From positions 1 through 29,779 of the forward strand of contig CAYXJR010000056.1 in NCBI GenBank assembly GCA_964465145.1: a DNA stretch of 29,779 bases. Reading direction: 5' to 3'. Position 1 is the first letter of the stretch. Every line of letters begins with the position of its first letter. The stretch comes from JAUVKA01 sp964465145. Lineage in GTDB: Bacteria > Bacteroidota > Bacteroidia > Bacteroidales > UBA12481. A model generated the notes under the pieces. The model saw nothing but the letters and a program-made list of their open reading frames with translations, ran no database searches and was not told where the DNA came from. The translations under genes and the position numbers were made by a program. Positions 7,740 through 17,700 of the stretch are shown in pieces.

Positions 7740-9149
7740 ATGAAAACATCATGGACGGTATTACTAGCTATGTCAGCCCTTCTATTGGCATGTAATAAGC
7801 CGGCAGATCCGGGTTCAACAAGCTATATTAGCGGAACAGTAAACCCGGTGTTCCAGGAATATCTTGCTTTTGCCTATGCTGATTTCCTGGACAGCGCAAA
7901 GATTGACCAAAAAGGTAATTTCGCATTGGATGTGCCAGCTCGTGAGGCAGGATATGGAATGCTGATGTATAACAACAGTATGGTTGAGCTATACATCGAA
8001 CCTGGGAAAACGCTTGAAATAAATTCAATTAGCGACAATTTTCCGGAAAAAATTGAATTCGGGGGAGAGTTGGGCCCAGTGAATCATTATATGCAATTAG
8101 CCCGTAAACTGGATCAACAAACAGATATCAGCAGCGATGATTTATATAGCAAGGACCCGGCAGCATTTTGCTCGTTAACAGATAGTATAAGGAACACGAA
8201 AAACAGATTACTACGAGAGTATGTTGGCAAATATCCCGACATGGATACTCTTTTTGCCAGGAAACGAGCCACAGACATACTGTATACCTGGGCTAACCAA
8301 CAGTTGCTTTATCCGGGTTACTATTTACTCATGAAAAACCAGATTCCCCCATTGCCAGACCAATACCACAAGAAATACCTGGATCTTCTCGAGCTGAATA
8401 ATGCTGATTTGCTTATCAGCCCAATGTATAAAACATTCCTGGAAAATTATCTGGACTATAAAGAGGCCGTTTACCTTGATAATCATACTGAAGTGGAAAA
8501 ACTCTGGTTTCCGGGATCTGTATCAAGATTCAGGGTGATAAATGAAGAATTCACAGATCAGGAAATAAAAAACTATCTCCTTTTCAGGGCCATGAGCGAC
8601 CATCTGGATAATTTTGGCACAGACCATGTGGAAACATTCATCACCAATTTCCGCGTCAGTTGCACAAATGAGGAGTATAAAACATTTATTGAAAAAAAAT
8701 TCAGCATGAGCGAATTGCTTGCCAGGGGGAAGCAGGCCCCGGAACTGGACTTTTTTGACCAGGAAGGAAACGGGGTAAAGCTTTCCGACCTTAAAGGCAA
8801 GCTTCTCTATCTGAATTTCTGGGCCAGCTGGTCGGAATGGAGCATCCAGGAATTTCCTTTCTGGGAAAAACTCAGAAAAGATTTTGAAGGATATGATATA
8901 AGTTTCGTGTCCATTTCTATGGACTTCGTAAAGGATAGGAATAAATGGGAATATATACTGGATAAGCAAAAGCTCGGAGGAATACAACTTATACAGGATT
9001 CAGAATCCAATTCCTTTACAGATAAATATTTCATAAATGATTTACCCCGTTATCTTTTAATAGGTCCAGATGGGAGTATTATTAGCGCACATGCTCCCCG
9101 TCCGAGTGAGAACATGGAGGTTGTTTTGAAGAACCTGCTGAAAAATTAA
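7740..9149 (+). CDS. TlpA-like lipoprotein with thioredoxin fold lacking the CxxC
   Basis: A 469-residue lipoprotein: signal peptide with lipobox LLLAC, lipidated Cys18. Residues about 25-110 resemble the DUF4369 beta domain that precedes many Bacteroidota TlpA/ResA-type proteins, followed by a helical middle region. Residues about 328-469 form the thioredoxin-like domain: GKQAPELDFFDQEG, LSDLKGK, LNFWASW, the cis-proline Pro436 in DLPRYLLIGPDG. The usual WCxxC redox motif is replaced by W364-SEWS (Ser365/Ser368), so a thiol-disulfide reaction through the standard site is not possible. It may be a structural or binding protein in the periplasm. It lies 10 bp after the DUF2723 gene. Confidence 0.88.
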   Translation: MKTSWTVLLAMSALLLACNKPADPGSTSYISGTVNPVFQEYLAFAYADFLDSAKIDQKGNFALDVPAREAGYGMLMYNNSMVELYIEPGKTLEINSISDNFPEKIEFGGELGPVNHYMQLARKLDQQTDISSDDLYSKDPAAFCSLTDSIRNTKNRLLREYVGKYPDMDTLFARKRATDILYTWANQQLLYPGYYLLMKNQIPPLPDQYHKKYLDLLELNNADLLISPMYKTFLENYLDYKEAVYLDNHTEVEKLWFPGSVSRFRVINEEFTDQEIKNYLLFRAMSDHLDNFGTDHVETFITNFRVSCTNEEYKTFIEKKFSMSELLARGKQAPELDFFDQEGNGVKLSDLKGKLLYLNFWASWSEWSIQEFPFWEKLRKDFEGYDISFVSISMDFVKDRNKWEYILDKQKLGGIQLIQDSESNSFTDKYFINDLPRYLLIGPDGSIISAHAPRPSENMEVVLKNLLKN

Positions 9150-9190
9150 TAGGAAGCCTTATTCCCGAAATTTACATAAGATCAAGTTAT

Positions 9191-10294
9191 CTAAATAAAC
9201 ATCGGCCATTCAAAATGAACCGGACCGGGAATTGATGCAATTTCTCCCGCCAGTTCCGGATCAGTTGTCGCCATGTAGGCTTCAATTTCCACTTTCAACC
9301 GCGGCAATCCTTTTTGAGCTAATAGCATATCATCTTCTGCATGGAAATGTGTTTGCAGCACAGTATAACCCTTGCCCAGATGGATATTGTTCATGTGCCT
9401 CAATAATGCCTTTAACCCGTCCAGGCACTGATCATGGGCACACATTACCAATGTTTTTTGCCTGAGAGGTTCATTAATTCGGATGGGTGCCGGCATTTTT
9501 ACAAAAAGAGACAGGAACCGCATAAACATGAAAAGTAATTTTTTAGAAAATGGAATTTTGATGACCCACCACCGTTTATAAATATTTTCGTCCCAGGCAC
9601 ATAAAACCGCTTTGATTTTGCCTCCCTCCCTGGCCACCCACATATTATCAAGATCCATACCTTCGATTTCTGTTGTGTAATAACGGAATAGATTATCTGT
9701 CATTCTTGGAGCCAGCTTATAGGTATCGTAGAACCGATTGTATAAATCAACAAGTTCGGGAATATCTTCTTGTCCGGGATTTGCCAGAATGAAGCGCGGA
9801 TCAATTTTCCTTTCCCATAAGGGCATTATATTATTCACCTGAATATCTCCCAGACAGCAGGCTCCCTGGAAACCGGCCCTTCCCCGGGTAAAAATGTGTG
9901 AAGCCTCATTCCCTTTGATGATGCATGCAATACCCATTAATACGTTATTTCGCAAAAGAAAATCCAAGGTCTCCCTCATTAATCGGTATGCCGTCATTCC
10001 CTTACGGTAATCCTCATCCACCTTAAAATCCAGTAAATAAACAGATCGAAAGGTTTTATCGCCATATTGAACGGGAGTAAAAATGGCACCTATACAACCT
10101 ATGATCTTCTCTCCTAATCGGGCCACCATGTGGAAAGATTCTATATCCAATTGCCGATGAATACGATTGAAAACAGGAGACCGGTCGGGGTATCCGCTGA
10201 TTACACCATGCTGAGGGCATCTGCAGGAAAGGTCCAGAATGGCCTCATTATCTTCATCTTTCAGAAAATTAATTTGAACCTGATGTCTATCCAT
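9191..10294 (-). CDS. GNAT superfamily N-acetyltransferase-like protein
   Basis: A 367-residue cytoplasmic protein. The acetyl-CoA binding motif A of GNAT enzymes is visible at about residues 86-107: LLDFKVDEDYRKGMTAYRLM, with the Arg97-Lys-Gly99 pyrophosphate loop. The preceding strand (VARLGEKIIGCIGAIF) fits GNAT strands 2-3. The C-terminal half (from about 170) contains a second GNAT-like pattern (DIPELVDLYNRFY, MWVAREGGKIKAVLCAW), so this may be a two-lobed GNAT. The acceptor is unknown. It converges with the TlpA-like gene (41 bp between stops) and follows the AAA ATPase by 73 bp in the same direction. Confidence 0.8.
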   Translation of the reverse strand: MDRHQVQINFLKDEDNEAILDLSCRCPQHGVISGYPDRSPVFNRIHRQLDIESFHMVARLGEKIIGCIGAIFTPVQYGDKTFRSVYLLDFKVDEDYRKGMTAYRLMRETLDFLLRNNVLMGIACIIKGNEASHIFTRGRAGFQGACCLGDIQVNNIMPLWERKIDPRFILANPGQEDIPELVDLYNRFYDTYKLAPRMTDNLFRYYTTEIEGMDLDNMWVAREGGKIKAVLCAWDENIYKRWWVIKIPFSKKLLFMFMRFLSLFVKMPAPIRINEPLRQKTLVMCAHDQCLDGLKALLRHMNNIHLGKGYTVLQTHFHAEDDMLLAQKGLPRLKVEIEAYMATTDPELAGEIASIPGPVHFEWPMFI

Positions 10295-10367
10295 TCTGTT
10301 CAGTAGTTAGTATTTTCCCGGGCAAATAATTATTCATGGGCACTCAAAATGCACAAAGAAAAGTTTT

Positions 10368-11561
10368 TCAATATAAAAACCCTAGCATCCATAGTGGTAT
10401 TCTGGTTCCTGTCTGGTAATCCAATCCATCGCAAAGGGTGTAGCCATCATTCTTTAAACCCACGCGTCTATTACCCTTCTGCTTCCATGACAGTGAAAAA
10501 CTGTATTTATCATCTATTAATAAATTCCCCTCTTTTGTCAGATTTACCCGATGGCCAATTTGCATCTGGCTGATTAAGAAGGTTTCCAGCATAGCTTCAC
10601 GGCCTGGATTACCGGGAGATACAGCTGCGACTAAATTACTATTATTCAAACACATCAGCTCCGGCTTGTTGAGATAATTTAAATCCTCGCCAACCCTGGT
10701 TATCCAGGAAATTAAATCAGCCTGGTGCATGTATTTGAGAAATTTGAGCAGGCTGTCCCGCGTAGTTCCCGATTCGGCAGCCAGCCTCTCTATATTTGGT
10801 TTTAGCGGGCCGGTAACTGCAATGATCGACAGCAACCGCCTGATTTTTTCTACCGAGTCAAAATCAATGTGATGTATGGCGGGGAAATCTCCCTCCAGGA
10901 CATGGTTGAGCAGATGAATAACCCGACTTTGATATTCGGGTGTGGAATCAGATGACACAGTATAATATCCCTCTCTCAGGTATTCGTCGAAATATTGCAG
11001 AGGCCTGATGCGGTTAAGCACAGTTATACCCGGGTTCCTGTTTAACTCCAAAAGTTCATCGAACTGGATAAATGGAAAAACTAATTGGTATCGCAAATCA
11101 AGGAATTCCCTGAACGACATACCCGGTAGGAAATGCAGCCGGGCCATTTTCTTTAAATCAAGCCCATCTTCATCAGAATAATTAAAAGCAGAACTGGCAA
11201 AAATAATTTTCAATTCAGGCAATTCATCCAAAATACCATTCAAGTCGATTAAGGCCTTCGAATATTTATGCAAGTCGTCCAGGAAAAGATGCGTTCCACC
11301 CATTCTGTAAAACTCCCTGGCAAAATCCAGAAGGGATGTTGTGGAAAAATATAAATCATCGAGACTTACATATAAGCCTTTGTCGTCCTTAGACAAATCT
11401 CCTTTCATGCATTGCAGCAACAAGCTCGACTTCCCTATCCCCCTACAGCCTATAATTCCGGTAATACGGTCAGTTAGAGATATCCTGTCGAGTAAAAAAC
11501 GACTAAACCCGCTACTGCTCCTATGAACAAAATCCTGAGATATGGAAAATAAGCGATCCAT
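10368..11561 (-). CDS. AAA-family ATPase (AAA_14/DUF4143-like)
   Basis: A 397-residue P-loop ATPase. Walker A is G38-CRGIGKS; Walker B is HLFLDDLHKY (Asp95-Asp96), with Asp where most relatives have Glu. A winged-helix-like segment follows (LAAESGTTRDSLLKFLKYMHQADLI), and the protein ends IPLWMLGFLY, an ending I recognise from a large Bacteroidota ATPase family of unknown role. I chose the ATG at 11561 because homologues begin MDRLF. The 26 residues upstream are a Lys/Asn/Ile-rich run that simply translates AT-rich spacer. The gene is divergent from the giant gene at 11741. Confidence 0.82.
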   Translation of the reverse strand: MDRLFSISQDFVHRSSSGFSRFLLDRISLTDRITGIIGCRGIGKSSLLLQCMKGDLSKDDKGLYVSLDDLYFSTTSLLDFAREFYRMGGTHLFLDDLHKYSKALIDLNGILDELPELKIIFASSAFNYSDEDGLDLKKMARLHFLPGMSFREFLDLRYQLVFPFIQFDELLELNRNPGITVLNRIRPLQYFDEYLREGYYTVSSDSTPEYQSRVIHLLNHVLEGDFPAIHHIDFDSVEKIRRLLSIIAVTGPLKPNIERLAAESGTTRDSLLKFLKYMHQADLISWITRVGEDLNYLNKPELMCLNNSNLVAAVSPGNPGREAMLETFLISQMQIGHRVNLTKEGNLLIDDKYSFSLSWKQKGNRRVGLKNDGYTLCDGLDYQTGTRIPLWMLGFLY

Positions 11562-11568
11562 GATATAA

Positions 11569-11576
11569 CAAATATA
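11569..11576 (-). promoter_or_regulatory. -7 box for the AAA ATPase, very close to the ATG
   Basis: On the minus strand TATATTTG matches TAnnTTTG exactly and ends only 7 bp before the ATG at 11561. If used, transcription would begin at or within a few bases of the start codon, giving an almost leaderless mRNA. Confidence 0.45.
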
Positions 11577-11711
11577 CATATTCACTTTTATATTTATGTT
11601 ATTTATATTCTTTTTCACTTTTTTATTATTGATTTTCATTCAAATAATGATATTAATTGAAAAAAAATCAAAACCCGATATTCTTTTACTATTTCATTAG
11701 CTCATTAAGAT

Positions 11712-11719
11712 TAGATTTG
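11712..11719 (+). promoter_or_regulatory. -7 box for the giant gene
   Basis: TAGATTTG matches TAnnTTTG exactly and lies 21 bp before the ATG at 11741, in the 179-bp AT-rich divergent spacer. No clear -33 TTG is present. Confidence 0.55.
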
Positions 11720-11740
11720 TGCTGAAATAAAATCATTGCT

Positions 11741-14700
11741 ATGCGTTTATCAGGTTATCCGAAAGCTAAATTGAATGAAGAAGCCAGGGAGTTTATCAAC
11801 CTATATTCTTCATTAGGCGAAAGAGCCGAGAACTTCCTGCCGGAACATGTTATGGAAACCATGCGTTCTTTTGTGCGGATTTGTTATGAAGAACAATTGG
11901 ATCCGGATATCCAGTCGGCTGAGATCAACCGGTACTTATTGGAATTAAAAGAATCCCTGCCTGGATATACTGAAACCAGCCTGATGCTGACCCCAACGCA
12001 GGATTCCAAAGCTTTCCTTTATTCTGCACAGAGCCGGGCATTTCAGCAAAAGCTAAGATATGCTATTGATCATGAACTGGTTGGTGAAGTTGATAAAGCC
12101 CGGCTGGAAAACATGCTCAAGCTGGATAATTTTTCAGTCGGCACTCCGCCTGTAACACAGCAAACTATCGACTTCCTGTACCGTATACTGCTAGGTGATG
12201 AAGTACGTGTATTGAGGAAATTCCGTGATGTTATAGGTATCAGGGAAGACATTGAGGAGGCCCAATGGAATTATATGCTGGATGTTCTGGATCAGATGGT
12301 GAACCAATCCACTCATTACACAACGGCTCAGGAAAAGGCCTTTTTCCTGAGCCGCACCGAATCTACTGTGAATTTCAAGGGCTTGAACGGGCTGATCCGG
12401 ACTCTGGTGTCAGGAACGGCTGAAACGGCAGTCAAGCTGCTCAGGGAAGAAGTCTTTACCGGGGATATTCTGCAGGAAATCATATACCATGATGCCGATT
12501 CCCTTATCGAGGAGATGAAAAAAGACCCTGTGTCCTTGTTCGCTATAAGAATGCCATATCTGAGGCAGAATATATTGAGCAGGCCAGATTTCATGCCTTT
12601 TCTCAACCGGACCATTTTCCTGGATGATTCTCCCGAAGCCAGGGCTACAAATACCTGCCTCGTTTTCGCTTTCCATAATGGGATTATCAATACCTTAAAT
12701 AAGATACACACAAAAAAGCTTGGCGCCCCGGCAAATACTCAGATGAACCTGCGGCTCATCCTGGATAAGGTAAACAGCAGTAACCTGAAGAAGTTCAGGG
12801 AGAAGATCAACGCCCAGATTATGGAATATGACCGGGAGATCAAACAAATTAAAGCTGAGCAATTGGCCAGCCCGGAGACTCCGGACCAGGACATCATGCT
12901 ATACAAATTTGATGAGTTTGCCCGGCAGATTATCCAGGATAAATATATCCTTTCGAAATTAGGCCAGTTCATACACCTTATCGAAAGAACCAAGGACCCA
13001 CAAGAACATAAAAAGCTTAACCGCGAACTGGTGAAGGAGTTCGAGGATCGAACCCGTGATTATTTTTACTCAGGAAACAGGAAATTAGAAATCTCGACAA
13101 TCGTTGAAGGGGGTGGCCGCACTCAAATTAAAACCTTCGGGGAATTTCTCCTGCAAAGAAAACTAAAGCCCGTCAATAAAAAGATCATTCATAATTGTGA
13201 AGTGGTTCTTGAAGTTCTACCTGACAACTACCAACGAACTTTACATAACCATTTTCACAAGAATTTCGGGATCAACCTGTTTCTGGAAAAATACAAGGAA
13301 TATCTGACCAAGGTAGAAAATGAGGCGGATAACAAAGGCCGGTTTAAAAATCTGATAATTGATTTGGGAATAAAAGCCAAATACGACAGGCAAGAACCTG
13401 AAGACCAAATAATTATTCAGGATTTCGTTTCGAAATTATCTACCCTTGAGAAGTCTTCAATCTCCGACGATGTGCAAATGATCATTCGTGATTTGCTCTT
13501 CTGGGAGAATCGTCAGCCCAATCCATATATATATTTTGTTGAAGAAGCATCCTGGGAATACCGGGATCTTTTCCCCCCGGATCGTTTCGATATTAATCCT
13601 TTTGATATCAATATCGAACTTTTTGATAACGGCAGGGTTGATTTCGTACGGCTTCAGTCAAAGCTGGAGCACATCAGGGATACCTTCCACCTTTTTGATG
13701 ATTCGGGAACCTTATGGGATCGTTTCTGCGAAAATACCATTTTTATTGTTAATGATCCGGCCAACCCAACAGGATACACCGACTTCAATAACCAGGCCTT
13801 GATTCGCTTTCTAAAATTCCTGAATAAGACAAAAATCACTATGTTCCTCGATGAGGCCTACAATGACGCCGTAAAAATAGAAGATCCTGAGGAACCAAAA
13901 TGGCGGACTATCTCCCGCTATATCATGAACAATTTCGGGACTTACCCGACCATCAGCATGGTAACTTCACTATCTACCACTAAGAATCTGGGGGCTACAG
14001 GTGACCGCCTGGGCTCGCTGGCAGCGACTCCCGCCCGTAAAGATGTGATTGACTATGCAAGGAAATTATTCGCCATTGAGCGGGCTAATACTAATTCCCT
14101 TTTCCTTTTAGTGAACACCCTGGAGGTGGCACAACTGGCAAAGCGTATCAAAATACGCATGGATGAGAATTTGCCTAAAGACGCCTCACGTTACAAGATC
14201 AAATCCAAATTGATAGAATACATTAAGAATGAAATAGAGGTCAATGTTCCCGGGAAAATTTTTGGAAAATCCGGTCGCTCCCCTCGTGTTTCACTATTCG
14301 AAGGAAGTCCGCTTCACCTGTTCCTTTTAGATGAACTTAAATCACTCGATCAGCTGGATGTGCTTGAACTGCCAGATGATTTTAAATATAAGGATGAACC
14401 TTTTTTCTCCTATTATAAAGAACATCTGGTAAAAGACGTTAACCGTTTTCGGATCAACAAAGAATTCAGGAGTGAGTCCAACCTTCGCCTAAAAATAGCC
14501 AGTGAAATAGCCTTAAGAGTAATCGATCAGACCGGGACAAAGGATCAAATTGGAATACTGGAATCCGACGGGTCCTACCTTTTCAACTTACTTATCCTTA
14601 ATAAAGAGGCCCGGGTTTATCTGGAAGATTTTACAATGCGGCTTGCCCGGGAAAGAGGCCTGGCAGTACTTCCTTACCAGGCAGGATTCGTCCGTTTCTC

Positions 14701-17700
14701 CCTTGGTGGATATCTGGATGGTACAGATAAAGGGTATGATTTTTTCAAAAAAGAGATTGAACAGGCAATAAGAATCTTTATCCATTATTGGGGATTAGTA
14801 GTCAAACACGCAAAAGACAACGGAGGCAGTCGGGAAAAAATTCTTGATAAGGTATTCCCCTCGAGTTCTGCTGAAGAGTCCATCCAGATGGCCATCAAGG
14901 ATTTTTCCGGACTCTCGGAGATTCCCAAATCAGTTAAACCCTCACTACTGATTCGTGACATAAAATCCCTTTATCTGCCCTCCCCAAAAAAATCCGGAGT
15001 AAACATAAACACTATTGGTACTTCACCAAATTCGGTGTTGGAATTTTTTGACACGGTTGCTCAGTGCCCCGACCTGGAATCTTTTATCAGGAGCCAGGCC
15101 TTTACAAAAGTTTATGAAAACCTCCTACCCCAGATCTATAAGAAAATACCAGCTATCCGTGATTGGGATATCAATGAGGTAATCGCCAGATACGGTAAGT
15201 CGACCCTTCTTAAATATTGCAGGAGCAAGGTGGAATTCCTCCCTGATGATCACCTTCTGGATGGGCCATTTGAGTTACTGGTCATGAAGGAAATCCTTAT
15301 AGAACTGGAGAACTCCCTTTTAAGTGATGCCAAAGTCAAACTACTGGCCTTGCGGGTAAATGAGACAGATTTAGCTGGAGACCTTGCTAAACTTGAAGGT
15401 TATAATCGCATCCTTAAAAAATTTATCCGGGAGTTGCTGCTTCACTTCAACCTCCCATATGAGCAGGAGGGAAATGAGCCTACAAGGAAAGAGTTATTTT
15501 ATACTGCCCTGGATCTGTTTACAGAAAACACCGGTATTTTTCCCGAAAAATTCGTTCTGGATCACCAGTTAGTATCTGTTGTGCGACTATTGGTAACTGA
15601 TGCAGGAAGGTTTCCGGGAGATCAGTTGGATGCAATCACCCGTAAATCAGAAAAGCTGGTAACACAGAAAATACAGGAGCCGGAAATCTGGGAAGATAAA
15701 CTTCTAAATGCATACCTGGCTACCGAATCAGATATCTTCAGTCTGAAGTGGAAAGATATAATAGATAAATTCACCGGAGAATTAAAAAAGACCGAGGCAG
15801 GAGAATCCCGTTTGATATCAGGGGAATTCATGCTTTCAACCCTTGATATAGCTCTTTCCTCCTTATGGCAGGATCTCGAAGCCCTTAAACGGGAAAAAAT
15901 TCAAGCTGAGCAACTGCTGTCTGAAGCACGTAAGGTAATTCTCTTCCTGACAGGAGCCATGAATAAGACCCGGTCAACTCAACGATACAATGAATACAAC
16001 CATATATTGCTGAGGTTATTAACTCACCGGTTCAGCAGGCAAAATTCATCGGTGAATGAAATGATCCAGCACGGTTATACCCTGTATACCGACTTCACCA
16101 TGAATAATGCAATAACCGGCGATAAAAAATATGCATCACTGGCCTGGATAAACCAGCTTATGGAAAAATGCGGTGTGATTGGAGGAGAGAAGGATGTTCA
16201 AACGCACACTCGCATAGCCACCGACTCAAAAAAAAGAGAATTTCCCTTCCATAAAATTGACAGAAGCGGGAAAGAATCCGAGCCCTTCGCCGGTGATGAC
16301 AATGGGTCCATTGAAAAAAACATCACCGGCCAGGATTTTATCAAACAAATGAAAACCCGCCCAACTGCCGTATTTTTCGGCGACCGCATGAAGCGTTTCG
16401 TAGATAATCTCGACGAGGAAGACTACCGCTGTAAACTTTTTGATCAGGGCCTGGTTAAAGAGTTGTATGTCTTTCAGAAATCCTATTTAAAATACCTGAC
16501 CGATAATTTTCGTCTGCTCGGGTCCCAAACATTTACCCTGGATAAAATCCGTGATTTTGTGCCTGATGTGGTGGTCTTTTACGGAGCACCGGAAAAAGTT
16601 ATCTCCTACCCACATGTAGGTTACTTCGACCTTGACGGGCCAAACGGTAAGATTAAAACCCTGATCACTCCACTCAAGCGTAAAATTGATTATTTCGGCG
16701 ACATCAAGAAACCCCGCCTCACTTTGATCAATGAAAAGGTGAAAGAAATGGGTGGAATGCCAGTCCATGGCTCCCTATTCGTTGTGGAAGAAGATGACGG
16801 ATCAATATTTGTTGTTCAGATCAGCGGCGACAGCGGGGTTGGTAAATCTGAAATGCTGGCTGCACTCATGCTTAAATGGATGCGCAAAGACCTGAAAGGG
16901 ATACGTTCCATCAAACTGGTTGCCGGTGATATGTTCCATGTATTCCCGGATGACCAGGGTAATCTATATGGTGTAGGCACGGAAGTTGGAGATTTCAGCC
17001 GCGTAACCGACTTTGACCCGGAATTTATACGTCAATACAGCACACTTTTTGAAAGTAGTGCAGACAGTAATGTGGAAGACCTGAATTCCCGAAGCACGGT
17101 TTCTGGTTTTTGCGATATTTCAATGCCCTTCAAGATTGATATCATGCTCACTGCCAGTAATTTTTCACGTGATGAAGCAGGAATCAGACGATATGCCAAT
17201 CCAGAGAACTTTATCCTTTATCGCGAATCTCATGGAGAACGTAAAGAAAAGGCTACCAGCTCGGATAATCCACACTTCCAAAGGACCCTTCTGCGATATA
17301 CAGCGGACAAGAATATTGTGGATGTCCTTAACCGACATGGAAGTTACCTGGATGATATTCTCGACTGGATACTTGATAATTCAACCGGCAAGGTTTACCT
17401 GGGCTCCTCCTATAAAATGATTGACAAAATTGATCTTGATGCTGTCGTTAACCAGATTTTTAAAGGAAAAACCGGCAGATACCAGGATCACTCTGTCATC
17501 GTGGAAAGTATTCGCTTCGATATCATAAAGAACCGTTTTCAGGTTTTAGCCTCTCCGAGTGAAGGGGGAAAGATTGAATTCGAGCTCGACCGTACATTTT
17601 TCTCATCTGTCTTCAGCGCACTGGCTTCAACACCTGCAGGTAATCCCTTTATCGCCGAAGAGGATGAAGTGAGGATTAAAAAAGACCTGATCAGAATATT

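Noticed and set aside
8523..8987. 154-codon minus-strand open frame opposite the TlpA-like gene
   Set aside because: It covers the thioredoxin domain on the other strand and has no protein-like features.
12328..12711. Two overlapping minus-strand open frames inside the giant gene
   Set aside because: They lie opposite a continuous 2213-codon frame with catalytic motifs; no domain is recognisable.
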